Numbered from the stretch's first letter, positions 17,674 through 29,096 are shown. The stretch is 64,000 nt of DNA from Viridibacillus arenosi (GCF_001955655.1 NZ_MSPW01000001.1:682001-746000), one strand, 5' to 3'. Program-made: numbers and translations. The notes: a model not told the origin generated them from the letters alone.

Positions 17674-19616
17674 TATTTGTCACCTCTCAATTGACGTTCA
17701 GTTGCTTCAATTTCAGCCACTTCAATATAGTGACCGTGATCTTTTTCAAATGAACGGAATGCCATAAATCCAAGAGTAGCTATACCAAATACGATAACAG
17801 CTGTCCATACACTAAATACAAAGAAGAATGAGAATAGGAATAGTACGCCGGCCATCCACATTGGAGCACCACTATTATTAGGCATATGAATACGTTCATA
17901 TTCGCCTGCCGTAATATCGCGACCTTCTTTTTTCGCATACCAATATTCATCCAATTGATTAACTTCTGGTACAACCGCAAAGTTATATTCAGGTACTGGA
18001 CTATGTGTTGCCCATTCAAGAGAACGCGCATCCCAAGGGTCGCCGTTTTCGTCGCGTGGGCTGTGGCGGAAGCTGTAGTAAATGTTGTAACAAATAAGCG
18101 CAAATCCGACTGCCATACCTAGAGCCCCTAGGAAGGAAATCATATTTAATGTACCGTAACCAGTACTTGCAGAATAAGTGAACATACGACGTGCATAACC
18201 GTCTAAACCAAGAATGAATAACGGGAAGAATGCAACATTGAATCCAATTGCAATGCACCAGAAAGCAGCTTTCCCTAATTTTTCATTTAAGCGGAAGCCA
18301 AATATTTTCGGCCACCAGAAATGGTACCCTGCTAATACACCGAATACGGTACCCGGAATTAATACATAGTGGAAGTGGGCAACTAAGAACATCGTATTGT
18401 GATATTGATAGTCAGCACTTGCCATTGCTAGCATTACCCCTGTTACCCCACCAATAGTGAAGATTGGAATAAATGCAAGCGCATAAAGCATTGGGGTTGT
18501 AAATTGAATCTTACCATGCCTCATTGTAAGCAACCAGTTAAAGATTTTAACCCCGGTCGGTACAGCAATTAACATTGTAGAGACTGAGAAAATACTGTTT
18601 ACCATAACTCCATGGCCCATTGTATAGAAATGGTGAGCCCATACCATAAATGATAGTAAAGAAATTACGATCATACTCATAACCATTGATTTATAACCAA
18701 ATAAGTTTTTACGTGAGAATGTTGAGATTACCTCACTGAAAATACCGAACGCTGGTAAAATAACGATATATACTTCAGGGTGACCCCAAACCCAGAAAAG
18801 GTTAGCCCATAACATATCCATACCACCGTCAGACATGGCAAAGAATTTAGTACCAAATTGACGGTCTAATGTCATAAGCGCAAGTGCCACTGTTAAAACA
18901 GGGAAAGCAAATGTAATGATGACATTTGTAATTAATGCTGACCAAGTGAACATAGGCATTTTCATTAATTTCATACCTGGTGCACGCATTTTCATGATTG
19001 TAGTAATGAAGTTAATACCTGTCATTAACGTACCTAAACCTGATAATTGTAAAGCCCATGCATAATAGTTATTCCCAACATTTGGACTGAATTCAATACC
19101 AGCTAGTGGGAAGTATGCGGTCCAACCAGCATCTGGTGATCCACCAATGATGAAGGAAACATTTAATAATCCTGCACCTGCAGCAAATAGCCAGAAGCTA
19201 AGTGCATTTAATCGTGGAAACGCAACGTCACGTGCACCAATTTGTAATGGTACTACAACGTTCATTAACCCGATAATAAACGGCATTGCCATGAAGAGAA
19301 TCATGACTAAACCATGAGTTGTAAAGATTTCATTATAGTGTTGTGCATTTAATAAGTCATTTTCAGGAACAGCAGTTTGTGCACGCATTAATAATGCGTC
19401 AATACCACCTCTAAATAGCATGACTAATGCAACAATGATATACATAACACCGATTTTTTTATGGTCAACTGTAGTTAACCAATTTTTATAGAAATAGCCC
19501 CATTTCTTGAAGTAAGTCAAACCAGCAACAATTGCAATGGCACCTACAACGATACTAACGGCCGCACCCATGATCATTGGTTCTTTCATCGGCTCAAATA
19601 ATTCTTCCATGCTCAT
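17673..19616 (-). CDS. qoxB: Cytochrome aa3 quinol oxidase subunit I
   Basis: Catalytic subunit that reduces oxygen and pumps protons, 647 residues. Haem and copper ligands are visible: [14 protein letters not shown] (low-spin haem His), [15 protein letters not shown] (CuB His and cross-linked Tyr), AHHFYTMG (two CuB His) and [11 protein letters not shown] (both haem His). The start at 19616 (MSMEELFEP) lies eight bases after AAAGGAG; six codons of upstream frame have no ribosome site. About fourteen hydrophobic segments are present. Confidence 0.97.
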   Translation of the reverse strand: MSMEELFEPMKEPMIMGAAVSIVVGAIAIVAGLTYFKKWGYFYKNWLTTVDHKKIGVMYIIVALVMLFRGGIDALLMRAQTAVPENDLLNAQHYNEIFTTHGLVMILFMAMPFIIGLMNVVVPLQIGARDVAFPRLNALSFWLFAAGAGLLNVSFIIGGSPDAGWTAYFPLAGIEFSPNVGNNYYAWALQLSGLGTLMTGINFITTIMKMRAPGMKLMKMPMFTWSALITNVIITFAFPVLTVALALMTLDRQFGTKFFAMSDGGMDMLWANLFWVWGHPEVYIVILPAFGIFSEVISTFSRKNLFGYKSMVMSMIVISLLSFMVWAHHFYTMGHGVMVNSIFSVSTMLIAVPTGVKIFNWLLTMRHGKIQFTTPMLYALAFIPIFTIGGVTGVMLAMASADYQYHNTMFLVAHFHYVLIPGTVFGVLAGYHFWWPKIFGFRLNEKLGKAAFWCIAIGFNVAFFPLFILGLDGYARRMFTYSASTGYGTLNMISFLGALGMAVGFALICYNIYYSFRHSPRDENGDPWDARSLEWATHSPVPEYNFAVVPEVNQLDEYWYAKKEGRDITAGEYERIHMPNNSGAPMWMAGVLFLFSFFFVFSVWTAVIVFGIATLGFMAFRSFEKDHGHYIEVAEIEATERQLRGDK

Positions 19617-19651
19617 TTTTGTAACTCCTTTCAATCATCTAATCTAGCTAT

Positions 19652-20563
19652 CTAGTGATTAGAATGGTCCATTTCTCCATCAGACATATCCATTCCATCC
19701 ATTTCTCCATCAGACATATCCGATGATTTTCCATGATGCATTTCTGGAGCCGGACTGAATGTTAAATGTGTAGAAGAGAAACTTTTACGTCCTACGAAGT
19801 CTGTATCTAATAATTCATTGAATGTTTTCTCTGTTAACTCAGGCTCTTTCGCTTTTACGTCAGATACCCATTCGTCAAATTTCTGTTGAGACATTGTTTG
19901 TGCTTCAAACTCCATTTGTGCAAAACCTTGACCATTAAAGTTTGAGTTTCTACCAAAAAATGATCCTTCTACATCTGCTGCCATATGAAGTTTATTGACC
20001 ATATCACTCATTGCATATTTTTGACCAGCTAATTGAGGAATCCAGAAACTTGTAATTGGACCAAATGAATATAGTCTAAATTCAATTGGACGATCTGTTG
20101 GAATGTTGACATAGTTTACCGTCTCAACGCCTTCTTCTGGATAGCTAAAATGCCATTTCCAGTTAGAAGATGATGCGTATATTACAAGAGGTTTTGTATT
20201 GTCATAACCTGTTTGTTGACTTTCAACTTTCGATGTTGTGCTAATCGTAACTATTGATAGAGCAGTTACGATAAGAATCGGAATAACTGTCCAAATAATT
20301 TCGAGTTTTGTACTACCTTCTTCATGCGGTGGTTCATAATCACTCGCAGATTTAGATGCGCGATATTTCAAAAGCATATTCGCTAATAATAGATAAACAA
20401 CTAACAATATAAATGCCATCACGATAATGGATAGAATGATTGTATTCGATAAAGTCTTCGCATTTGGACCTTTTGCATCAAAAATCATTAATGGTTCACA
20501 GCCAGATAAGAATAAAGCCATGATTGACATCAACGCCGGCAAGATTAGCATTTTTTTCTTCAT
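19652..20563 (-). CDS. qoxA: Cytochrome aa3 quinol oxidase subunit II (lipoprotein)
   Basis: Subunit II, 303 residues: lipoprotein signal with LSGC (Cys 22), two membrane helices and a cupredoxin-like domain (SSSNWKWHFSYPEEGVETV, YSFGPITSFWIPQLAGQKY). There is no Cys apart from the lipobox, so the CuA site is absent, which marks a quinol rather than cytochrome c oxidase. The C-terminus is odd: a Met/Asp/His-rich tail in which a 10-residue unit (SDGEMDGMDM) is nearly repeated, encoded by a 24-bp direct repeat. It is first in qoxABCD, behind a long leader. Confidence 0.95.
   Translation of the reverse strand: MKKKMLILPALMSIMALFLSGCEPLMIFDAKGPNAKTLSNTIILSIIVMAFILLVVYLLLANMLLKYRASKSASDYEPPHEEGSTKLEIIWTVIPILIVTALSIVTISTTSKVESQQTGYDNTKPLVIYASSSNWKWHFSYPEEGVETVNYVNIPTDRPIEFRLYSFGPITSFWIPQLAGQKYAMSDMVNKLHMAADVEGSFFGRNSNFNGQGFAQMEFEAQTMSQQKFDEWVSDVKAKEPELTEKTFNELLDTDFVGRKSFSSTHLTFSPAPEMHHGKSSDMSDGEMDGMDMSDGEMDHSNH
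19668..19721. repeat. 24-bp direct repeat in the qoxA tail
   Basis: Identical 24-base copies at 19668-19691 and 19698-19721, period 30 bases (ten codons), encode the repeated Met/Asp-rich segment at the QoxA C-terminus. The in-frame period suggests growth by slippage or unequal exchange. Confidence 0.85.
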
Positions 20564-20895
20564 GTTGTACTCCCTTCAAAAAAACAACTTACTTGCTTAA
20601 ATGTTTTAGAATATTAAATCGACCTTTTTAAAAATTGTCCTCCTAAAAAATAATAGTATTCCAAAACAAAAAACACATTTTGAATTCGCAAGATTATTAA
20701 AGGTTACTCCTTTTGTTTGGAACAACGATGAGACAATTCATAGTAGTCTCAATGTTTTAATAGCCTACTTAATTGAGGGAAAGCATTAAATACATTCTCA
20801 CGTTTCCAATAGGAGAAATTAGGCACCCAGGTTTTCGCGCCTAAGACTCTTCAGAGGAACTTTCACATCTCTTGCTTGATTCAAATGAAATTATA
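20564..20895 (-). promoter_or_regulatory. Long, possibly structured qoxA leader with a terminator-like hairpin
   Basis: About 310 bases separate a TATAAT-like -10 (20890-20895, weak -35) from qoxA. The RNA can form TTAGGC/GCCTAA within GAG/CTC (20812-20852), TGAGAC/GTCTCA (20729-20750), and an A/U-rich stem TTCCAAACAAAA/TTTTGTTTTGGAA (about 20661-20722) followed by TACTATTATTTTTT, which resembles an intrinsic terminator ahead of the gene. It does not match riboswitch classes I can recall, and no T-box GGGTGG motif is present. Structures were drawn by eye. Confidence 0.4.
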
Positions 20896-21118
20896 ACTCC
20901 TTATACTTAATAAAAAAATCAAAACCTCTCCATAAACTTAAGATTTTCACATCATTATGAACGTTCTATGTACGTTTTTTGTACAAAATGTGTACTGGCA
21001 ATAATTACATTGGTCTATTTAATTCATATTTAACAACTCTTCCTTAATAAGGATTATTACATATTTACTATAACTTTAATTAAAGGAAGAATGTACTATC
21101 GTAGTTAATGAATATGCA
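20896..21118. other. Spacer between the qox leader and the SDR terminator
   Basis: An AT-rich spacer with no open frame that I can support. It must hold the qox promoter region; GAACGTTC and two GTACA-type half-sites near 20960-20995 are visible but I cannot assign them. Confidence 0.3.
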
Positions 21119-21179
21119 AAATAAAAACACCACCAGGAAGTTTGTCTAAACAAAGACATCCAAGTGATGTTGTTATTTT
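21119..21179 (-). terminator. Terminator of the SDR gene
   Basis: On the minus strand AAAATAACAACATCAC pairs with GTGGTGTTTTTATTTT, with an inner TGTCTTT/AAACAAA-rich loop, ending in a T-rich run. It follows the SDR stop by about 75 bases. Confidence 0.65.
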
Positions 21180-21254
21180 AATATTTTAAAAGTTTTTCAT
21201 TCTGAAAAACTAATTTCCTTCTACTTTAAAACATAAAATCGTATTTTTTCATAA

Positions 21255-22037
21255 TTAAAGTACTGGCGCAGAGCCACCATCGATATTAACTGCAGTACCA
21301 CTAACATAAGAAGCTGCATCTGATACTAAGAAAGTGATAACATTTGCTGCTTCCTCAGTTTCACCAATCCGACCAAGAGGAATATTTTTCCCCATTTCTT
21401 CAGAAAATGCATTCCAACTAAGTCCCGGAGCGTTTGTTTGCCATTTCCGCTCTATTTGTGAGCTACGAATTAGTCCGATACAAACAGTATTTACACGAAT
21501 CTGCTCTTTCCCTAAATCTTTACTCATCGCTTTCGTTAATGCTAACCCAGCCGCACGACTTACAGACGTGGGTAATGATGATTCGGACGGTGCTTTTCCT
21601 TTTACAGCAGTAACATTCACAATTGCTCCTCCACCTACCGCCCTCATATGAGGAATCGCAAATTTAGAACAATTCACAGCACCATATAGTTTTAAATCCA
21701 GATCATCTTGCCAAAGCTCATTTTCTACAACTTCAAATGGACTAGCAGAACTTGTACCGGCATTGTTCACTAGAATATTTATTTGTCCATAATGTTCAAT
21801 TGTTTCATTTATTATTCTCTCGCAATCTTCTTTTATCGATACATCCGCACACACAGTATGTACTTTCTGCCCTGTTTCCAAAAAAATCACTTTCGACGCA
21901 TGTATTAAATTCTCTTCATTACGTGCACAAATTGTAACATCGGCACCCTCATTAGCAAGCTGTAAGGCTGTAGCAAGTCCGATTCCTTTACTGCTTCCTG
22001 TTACAATCGCTACTTTTCCTAGTAAACCTAAATCCAT
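21255..22037 (-). CDS. Short-chain dehydrogenase/reductase with altered active site
   Basis: A 260-residue SDR with a Rossmann fold: TGSSKGIG cofactor loop, ADVS, NNAG and a C-terminal YVSGTAVNIDGG. The catalytic Tyr-X3-Lys is replaced: the aligned segment reads LPTSVSRAAG, so Thr and Arg stand where Tyr and Lys are expected, and the preceding Ser site reads VNVTAV. I recall similar PTS-x-SRAAG proteins in other bacteria, so this may be a subfamily feature, not decay. The substrate is unknown. It is a single-gene unit; GGTATAAT near 22125 is a possible extended -10. Confidence 0.8.
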   Translation of the reverse strand: MDLGLLGKVAIVTGSSKGIGLATALQLANEGADVTICARNEENLIHASKVIFLETGQKVHTVCADVSIKEDCERIINETIEHYGQINILVNNAGTSSASPFEVVENELWQDDLDLKLYGAVNCSKFAIPHMRAVGGGAIVNVTAVKGKAPSESSLPTSVSRAAGLALTKAMSKDLGKEQIRVNTVCIGLIRSSQIERKWQTNAPGLSWNAFSEEMGKNIPLGRIGETEEAANVITFLVSDAASYVSGTAVNIDGGSAPVL

Positions 22038-22322
22038 TTTTCAGCACTCCCTTGTTGTTCTGAATAAATAAATTCAATTCCGATAAAAAAGTACCTTGTC
22101 GTTCACCCCTATAAATACAGGATTATTATACCATATTTATATATAGCTACTTTGTAAATTAATTATTAATATTACATACCTATTAATCCTGCATATAATA
22201 TAGAGGGAATTTTTTTGGCATTCATAATTTAAGTAACTTTTAATTCTCTCTATATTTATATTCTATTAAATTCAACTTCTTATAATGACAATACAATTGC
22301 ATTGAATCTAGATATTTTCTCA
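22038..22322. other. AT-rich spacer between SDR promoter and pdhD terminator
   Basis: Apart from the probable SDR -10 (ATTATA on the plus strand, 22125-22130, with TG upstream on the minus strand), I see no gene, repeat or RNA signature in this stretch. Confidence 0.3.
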
Positions 22323-22361
22323 TAAAAAAACCTCTTGAAGTCCTAGAACTTCAAGAGGTTT
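22323..22361 (-). terminator. Terminator of pdhABCD
   Basis: AAACCTCTTGAAGT pairs perfectly with ACTTCAAGAGGTTT around a six-base loop, followed on the minus strand by seven T. It is 20 bases after the pdhD stop. Confidence 0.9.
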
Positions 22362-22380
22362 ACTAATTGGCAAAGCCATT

Positions 22381-23796
22381 TTATTTTTTAGCTACGATGT
22401 GAATTGGATTTCCAAGTAATACTTCAGCAGTTTCCATAGTGATTTCACCTAGTGTTGGATGTGCATGAATAGTCATGGCAATATCTTCTACAGTCATACC
22501 TGCTTCGATTGCTAAACCGATTTCAGCGATCATATCAGAAGCACCAGCACCAACGATTTGACCACCTAGTAATAAGCCATCAGCTTTACGAGAAACTAAT
22601 TTCACGAAGCCTTCTGTTTCATTTAATGCTAATGCACGGCCGTTTGCTCCGAATGGGAATTTACCAGCTACTATTTCATAACCTTCTGCTTTTGCTTGGT
22701 CTTCTGAAAGACCTACAGTTGCCATTTCTGGATCTGTGAAGCAAACAGCAGGGATAGCTAAGTAATCTACTACTGATTTTTCACCAGCAATTGCCTCAGC
22801 AGCTACTTTACCTTCGTAAGAAGCTTTATGAGCAAGTTGTGGTCCAGCAACGATATCACCGATTGCATAAATGTTTGGTATATTTGTACGGCATTGTTTG
22901 TCGACTTTTAATAATCCACGTTCACCAAACTCAAGACCTAGTTCTTCTAAGCCAATTTCGTCAGTATTTGGACGACGACCAACAGTTACTAATACGTAAT
23001 CAGCTTCAACAGTTTTTGCTTCGCCTTTTACTTCATATTTAACAGTAACGCCTGTTTCTGTTTCTTCAACGCCTTGAGCAAGTGCGCCTGTTTCGATTGT
23101 AACGCCTTTTTTCTTAAGACCTTTTTTAACAATCATTGTCATTTGTTTTTCGAAGCCAGCTAGAATATCTTTGCCACCTTCTAGAATTGTTACTTCAGAA
23201 CCAAGGTTAGCAAATGCTGAACCAAGCTCAGTACCGATGTAACCTCCACCAATAACAACAAGTTTCCCAGGCACTTCTTGTAATGAAAGTGCGCCTGTAG
23301 AGTTTATTACGCGTTTAGAAAATTTGAAAGTTGGGATTTCAACAGGGCGTGAACCAGTTGCTAAAATCGCATTTTTGAATGTATACGTTTGTGCAGAGTC
23401 TTCGTTAATAACACGGATTGTGTTTGCATCTACAAAGTAAGCTTCTCCACTTACTACGTCTACGTTGTTGCCTTTTAATAAGCTTGATACGCCACCAGTT
23501 AATTTTTTAACTACGCCGTCTTTAAATTCTTGCGCTTTTTTGAAATCGATGCTAACTTCAGGAGCCACAATACCCATGTCTGCTGAGTTTTTAGCATGTT
23601 CTAAGCGGTGACCGACTGAGATTAATGCTTTTGAAGGAATACAACCAACGTTTAAGCATACGCCACCTACGTGTTCTTTTTCAACAACTGTTACTTTTTG
23701 TCCAGTTTGTGCTGCACGGATTGCTGCAACATATCCACCTGGGCCTGCGCCAATTACAAGTGTATCTGTTTCGATTGGGAAATCTCCTACTACCAT
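22381..23796 (-). CDS. pdhD: Dihydrolipoyl dehydrogenase (E3) of pyruvate dehydrogenase
   Basis: FAD enzyme that reoxidises the lipoyl arm of E2 with NAD, 471 residues. It has the FAD site [17 protein letters not shown], the redox disulfide in [13 protein letters not shown], the NAD site [13 protein letters not shown] and the C-terminal catalytic His-Glu in [16 protein letters not shown]. It is last in pdhABCD, four nt after pdhC. The same E3 may serve other 2-oxoacid dehydrogenases. Confidence 0.97.
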   Translation of the reverse strand: MVVGDFPIETDTLVIGAGPGGYVAAIRAAQTGQKVTVVEKEHVGGVCLNVGCIPSKALISVGHRLEHAKNSADMGIVAPEVSIDFKKAQEFKDGVVKKLTGGVSSLLKGNNVDVVSGEAYFVDANTIRVINEDSAQTYTFKNAILATGSRPVEIPTFKFSKRVINSTGALSLQEVPGKLVVIGGGYIGTELGSAFANLGSEVTILEGGKDILAGFEKQMTMIVKKGLKKKGVTIETGALAQGVEETETGVTVKYEVKGEAKTVEADYVLVTVGRRPNTDEIGLEELGLEFGERGLLKVDKQCRTNIPNIYAIGDIVAGPQLAHKASYEGKVAAEAIAGEKSVVDYLAIPAVCFTDPEMATVGLSEDQAKAEGYEIVAGKFPFGANGRALALNETEGFVKLVSRKADGLLLGGQIVGAGASDMIAEIGLAIEAGMTVEDIAMTIHAHPTLGEITMETAEVLLGNPIHIVAKK

Positions 23797-23800
23797 TTTC

Positions 23801-25123
23801 TTACGCCTCCATTAATAATAATTCGGGCTCGCTTAACAAACGCTTAATATGATTTAACGCATGTTGCGCTGTAGCACCGTCGATCATTCGATGATCAAAG
23901 CTCAATGATAATGCTAACACAGGTGCCGCTACAATTTCACCATTTTTTATTACAGGTTTCTCTGCAATTCGACCAATTCCTAATATAGCTACTTCAGGAT
24001 GGTTAATTACTGGCGTAAACCATTGGCCACCTGCAGAACCTATGTTTGTAATCGAACAAGATGCACCTTTCATTTCATTTGGTGCTAATTTACCGTCACG
24101 TGCTTTTGTAGCAAGCTCATTAATCTCGTCAGATACGGCAAATACCGATTTGCGATCTGCATGTTTAATAACAGGAACTAGTAAGCCTTTATCTGTATCG
24201 GCAGCTATACCGATATTATAATAGTGTTTTTGCACAATTTCTTGTGTTGCGTCATCAAGTGAACGATTAAATTCAGGGAATTCACGTAATGCGCTAACTA
24301 AAGCTTTTACTACATACGGTAAATAAGTTAGTTTGATACCTTTTTCAAGAGCTATTTCTTTGAATTTCTTGCGGTGTGCTACAAGTTCTGTTACATCCAC
24401 TTCATCCATTAATGTTACGTGTGGAGCTGTTTGTTTTGAATGAACCATTGCTTTTGCAATAGCGCGACGAATACCCGACATTTTCTCACGTGTTTCAGGG
24501 AAGTCGCCTTCTAATACTGGTTGTACAGAAGCTTTATCATTAGTTTTTCCAGAAACTGTAGACTCTTCTGTAACTGGTGATTCTACAGCCTGTGATTCAG
24601 CTTGTGATGGGCCACCACTCATAAATGATTCCACATCATCTTTGACAATTCGTCCATTTTTACCTGAACCCGATAGTTGTTTAATATCAACGTCATTGTC
24701 ACGTGCAAACTTACGGACTGATGGCATTGCAATAACACGTTTGTTCGGGTCAGCTTCCACAGATGGTTGTGATGCTACTGTTGTTGTTTCTGCTTTCGGA
24801 GCTTCTTCAACAGCAACTTTTGTTGGTTCTTCTTTTGTCGGTTCTTCTTCATCATGATGACCTTTTAGTTGAATATCTTCATATCCAGGAGCGTCTACTC
24901 GTAGTAAAACTGTACCAACTGTTGTAAGAACTCCTTCTTCAACAAGGACTTCTTCAACTGTACCTTCTACCGGAGAAGGGATTTCAACGACCGCTTTATC
25001 ATTTTGTACTTCACAAAGCACGTCATCTTCTTGAATTTTGTCACCTGCTTTTACAAACCATTTTACAATTTCACCCTCATGGATTCCTTCACCAATATCT
25101 GGTAATCGAAATTCAAATGCCAT
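23801..25123 (-). CDS. pdhC: Dihydrolipoamide acetyltransferase (E2) of pyruvate dehydrogenase
   Basis: Core subunit of the complex, 440 residues. Order: one lipoyl domain ([16 protein letters not shown], lipoyl Lys in [14 protein letters not shown]), an acidic/Glu-Pro linker, the E1/E3-binding domain ([20 protein letters not shown]), a second linker and the acyltransferase domain with the active-site [11 protein letters not shown] start at ATG 25123; a GTG three codons earlier overlaps the AAAGGGTGA ribosome site. It has a single lipoyl domain, as usual in Bacillales. Confidence 0.97.
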   Translation of the reverse strand: MAFEFRLPDIGEGIHEGEIVKWFVKAGDKIQEDDVLCEVQNDKAVVEIPSPVEGTVEEVLVEEGVLTTVGTVLLRVDAPGYEDIQLKGHHDEEEPTKEEPTKVAVEEAPKAETTTVASQPSVEADPNKRVIAMPSVRKFARDNDVDIKQLSGSGKNGRIVKDDVESFMSGGPSQAESQAVESPVTEESTVSGKTNDKASVQPVLEGDFPETREKMSGIRRAIAKAMVHSKQTAPHVTLMDEVDVTELVAHRKKFKEIALEKGIKLTYLPYVVKALVSALREFPEFNRSLDDATQEIVQKHYYNIGIAADTDKGLLVPVIKHADRKSVFAVSDEINELATKARDGKLAPNEMKGASCSITNIGSAGGQWFTPVINHPEVAILGIGRIAEKPVIKNGEIVAAPVLALSLSFDHRMIDGATAQHALNHIKRLLSEPELLLMEA

Positions 25124-25153
25124 ATGTTTCACCCTTTCTGTTTCGAAAACGAA

Positions 25154-26131
25154 TTAGAATGTTAGTACTTTTTTCGCTGTTTCAACAATATCTTTTGCAT
25201 TCGGCAACCAAACTGCTTCTGCTTGTGGGAACGGGTAGATTGTATCCGGCGCTGTTACGCGTAGTACCGGCGCTTCAAGGCTAAGGATAGCGCGCTCTGT
25301 AATTTCAGCCACTACATTAGCAGCAATACCTGCTTGTTTTTGTGCTTCTTGAACAACAACCGCACGACCTGTTTTTTCGACAGAAGCAATAATTGTTTCA
25401 ATATCTAATGGTTGAATAGTTCTTAAATCAACTACCTCAACTGAGTACTCTTCTTTTTCTAATAATTCAGCAGCTTTTAGTGATTCGTGCACCATTGCAC
25501 CATATGCAAAGATTGATAAATCTGTTCCTTCTCGCTTTACATCAGCTTTTCCTAGAGGAATAGTATAAGACTCTTCAGGAACCTCTTCACGGAACGAGCG
25601 ATATAATTTTAAATGCTCTAGGAAGATCACTGGGTCATTATCACGAATAGAAGAGATTAATAAACCTTTTGCATCATAAGGAGTTGATGGTACAACTACT
25701 TTTAATCCCGGTTGAGATGTCATTAAACCTTCTAAGCTGTCCGAGTGCATTTCTGGTGTATGTACACCACCGCCGAATGGAGAACGGATTGTAACAGGTG
25801 CACCAAGTGCTCCACCTGTACGGTAACGCATACGCGCTAATTGTCCGCTTACAGAGTCCATTACTTCATATATAAAACCAAAGAATTGTATTTCTGGAAC
25901 CGGACGGAAACCTTGAAGCGCTAGACCGATTGTTAATCCACCAATTCCTGATTCTGCTAGTGGCGTATCGAAAACGCGATCTTCTCCAAATTCTTTTTGA
26001 AGACCTTCAGTTGCACGGAATACCCCTCCGTTGACACCAACGTCTTCACCGAACACTAAAACGTTTTCGTCATCTTTTAATTCGCAGCGTAGTGCGTCTG
26101 TAATTGCTTGAATCATCGTCAGTTGTGCCAT
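25154..26131 (-). CDS. pdhB: Pyruvate dehydrogenase E1 beta subunit
   Basis: The beta subunit of E1 (325 residues) makes the thiamine-diphosphate site together with PdhA. Markers are [35 protein letters not shown] and MRYRTGG. It starts three nt after the pdhA stop and lies 22-30 nt ahead of pdhC, so it sits within one transcript. Confidence 0.97.
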   Translation of the reverse strand: MAQLTMIQAITDALRCELKDDENVLVFGEDVGVNGGVFRATEGLQKEFGEDRVFDTPLAESGIGGLTIGLALQGFRPVPEIQFFGFIYEVMDSVSGQLARMRYRTGGALGAPVTIRSPFGGGVHTPEMHSDSLEGLMTSQPGLKVVVPSTPYDAKGLLISSIRDNDPVIFLEHLKLYRSFREEVPEESYTIPLGKADVKREGTDLSIFAYGAMVHESLKAAELLEKEEYSVEVVDLRTIQPLDIETIIASVEKTGRAVVVQEAQKQAGIAANVVAEITERAILSLEAPVLRVTAPDTIYPFPQAEAVWLPNAKDIVETAKKVLTF

Positions 26132-26134
26132 CGG

Positions 26135-27313
<1,179 letters not shown>

Positions 27314-27321
27314 TCATTTTC

Positions 27322-27374
27322 AGTATACTGAATTAAAATAAATAGGTCAATCATTGTTATGATAATGCTTACAT
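27322..27374 (-). promoter_or_regulatory. pdhA promoter with an upstream cre-like site
   Basis: On the minus strand TTGACC (27345-27350), 17 bases, TATACT (27322-27327). Ten bases upstream of the -35, ATGTAAGCATTATCA (27360-27374) fits the CcpA cre consensus with one mismatch at the central G. A cre at this place would favour activation rather than roadblock. No binding evidence. Confidence 0.6.
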
Positions 27375-27544
27375 TATTTTTTTCTTACTATTCGGAAAAA
27401 TCTGTACCATAAACCCTCAGACAACTGTATTATACAACAGATTCATTTTCCCACTCTTTACTAGAACAGACTTTTACCACGTATTATGTATTCCCAGTTG
27501 TCGTAAAGTTAAACAAATAATCTTCTAAGAATCTCTCTTTTTCA

Positions 27545-27572
27545 TTGAACGATTGTCGTTGTACGTTATACT
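27545..27572 (+). promoter_or_regulatory. Promoter of def
   Basis: TTGAAC (27545-27550), 16 bases, TATACT (27567-27572), about 36 bases before the def start. Between this and the pdhA promoter (27375-27544) I see no gene. Confidence 0.55.
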
Positions 27573-27608
27573 ATGGATATAGATTTTGTATCGAAAGGAA
27601 GAAACGAA

Positions 27609-28166
27609 ATGATTTTAATGGATAATGTAATTCGCGAAGGCCATCCAACATTACGTACCCGCGCGAAAGAATTAACTTTTCCCCTAACACCTGAGGATAA
27701 AAAATTAGGTCAAGACTTACTTGAATTCCTTATTAATAGTCAAGACCCTGTAATAAGTGAAAAATATGACTTGCGTTCTGGAATAGGTATTGCCGCTCCG
27801 CAAATAAATGAATCAAAAAGAATGTTTGCTCTTCATTTACATGATGACAATGACAATCAAATCAGCTTCGTCGCTGTAAACCCGAAAATCGTTAGTCATT
27901 CAGTTGAAAACACTTATTTAACAAACGGTGAAGGCTGTTTGTCAGTTGATCGTAACGTAGCTGGTTACGTACCACGCCATGCACGTATTACAGTTAAATA
28001 CCATACACTTGATGGTGAAGAAATAAAAATGCGCTTAAAAGGCATACCCGCAATCGCGTTTCAACATGAATTAGACCATTTAAATGGTGTCATGTTCTAT
28101 GATCATATCAATGAATCCAACCCATTCGCTGATGTACCAAATTCTCAACCAATTGAAAACAATTAA
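27609..28166 (+). CDS. def: Peptide deformylase (DefB/YkrB-like)
   Basis: Metalloenzyme that removes the formyl group from nascent proteins, 185 residues. All three motifs are present: GIGIAAPQ, EGCLSV (metal Cys) and QHELDH (two metal His and catalytic Glu). The insertion between the N-terminus and motif 1 and the long GYVPRHARI segment place it with type II deformylases of Gram-positives. I start at 27609 (MILMDNVIREGHP) after AAAGGAAG; a frame extension of twelve codons overlaps the promoter. It is divergent from pdhA, as in B. subtilis. Confidence 0.96.
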   Translation: MILMDNVIREGHPTLRTRAKELTFPLTPEDKKLGQDLLEFLINSQDPVISEKYDLRSGIGIAAPQINESKRMFALHLHDDNDNQISFVAVNPKIVSHSVENTYLTNGEGCLSVDRNVAGYVPRHARITVKYHTLDGEEIKMRLKGIPAIAFQHELDHLNGVMFYDHINESNPFADVPNSQPIENN

Positions 28167-28212
28167 AAAAAAAGCCTTACTATGAATCGTAAAATCATAG
28201 TAAGGCTTTTTT
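28166..28212. terminator. Bidirectional terminator between def and ykrA
   Basis: Eighteen-base arms (AAAAAAGCCTTACTATGA and its complement) around a ten-base loop; A and T flanks on both sides serve the two convergent genes. Confidence 0.9.
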
Positions 28213-28220
28213 ATTGTTTT

Positions 28221-28994
28221 TTATACCAATTGTAATTTTTCCATTGCTTTTACTAATCCATCTTCATCTACATGATCAGTTACAAAACTCGCTACAGTTT
28301 TCGCTTTAACATGACCATTTCCCATTGCCACACCTGTTCCAACTGCTGTTAACATTTCAACATCATTTAAACCATCACCGAAAGCTATCGCATCTTGCAT
28401 TTCAAAATTAGTATATTCAAGTAAACGTTCAATCCCATATGCTTTAGAAACACCTTTATTTAATACATCACAACAATAAGTATGCCATCGAACTAACTGC
28501 AACTCAGGAAAAGCCGCTGCATATTCTTTTTCTTCTTCGACACTTACATACAATAAAACTTGATAAATAGGATGATTTAAGTAGAAATGTTTATCCAGTC
28601 TTGGCATAGGATAGAGTAATGAAGTCAAGCTTTCCTTTATCTGATGATGCTCTGGAACAGAAGTAACCATCTCTTGATCATCTAAAAAGACTAATGGTTT
28701 ATCCTGTTTCTCCACATAGTTTACAAGAGCCTTCAATTGTTCAAGTGGAACTGGCTTCAATGAGATAGGGTTCCCCTTATACACAACATATTGCCCATTA
28801 AAACAAACATAAGAGTCTACTTTTAGCGTTTCAAGAACTTCCTGAATCATAAACGGGGCTCTACCCGTAGCAATAACCACTTCATGACCATTATCTTTTG
28901 CCTTTTTGACCGCATCAATTGTTGTCTGTGGAATTTCTTTTTTCGAATTATAGAGTGTACCGTCAATATCAAAAAACAATATTTTTTTCTGCAT
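28221..28994 (-). CDS. ykrA: Cof-type HAD phosphatase (YkrA)
   Basis: HAD hydrolase of 257 residues with a C2B cap. Motif I is FFDIDGTLY (nucleophile Asp), motif II IATGR, motif III Lys in the cap-proximal region (NKGVSKAYGIERLL) and motif IV IAFGDGLNDVEML. The family dephosphorylates small phosphometabolites; the substrate is not evident. Position next to def and pdh matches B. subtilis ykrA. Confidence 0.92.
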   Translation of the reverse strand: MQKKILFFDIDGTLYNSKKEIPQTTIDAVKKAKDNGHEVVIATGRAPFMIQEVLETLKVDSYVCFNGQYVVYKGNPISLKPVPLEQLKALVNYVEKQDKPLVFLDDQEMVTSVPEHHQIKESLTSLLYPMPRLDKHFYLNHPIYQVLLYVSVEEEKEYAAAFPELQLVRWHTYCCDVLNKGVSKAYGIERLLEYTNFEMQDAIAFGDGLNDVEMLTAVGTGVAMGNGHVKAKTVASFVTDHVDEDGLVKAMEKLQLV

Positions 28995-29046
28995 ATTAAA
29001 TTACTTCCTCTCTTTTCTTGTATTCCCATTTGTTAAGCAAAAAGAC

Positions 29047-29075
29047 TTTACAGTAATAACTTAATATTGTATAAT
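29047..29075 (+). promoter_or_regulatory. Promoter of the small cationic peptide gene
   Basis: TTTACA (29047-29052), 17 bases, TATAAT (29070-29075): a near-consensus sigma-A promoter ending 21 bases before the peptide start codon. Confidence 0.75.
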
Positions 29076-29096
29076 GTCCACGAGGAGTGATATGCC

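Noticed and set aside
20700-20880. T-box or a known riboswitch in the qox leader
   Set aside because: No GGGTGG antiterminator motif and no core of SAM, TPP, FMN, cobalamin, lysine, glycine or c-di-GMP classes that I can recognise. Kept only as an unassigned structured leader.
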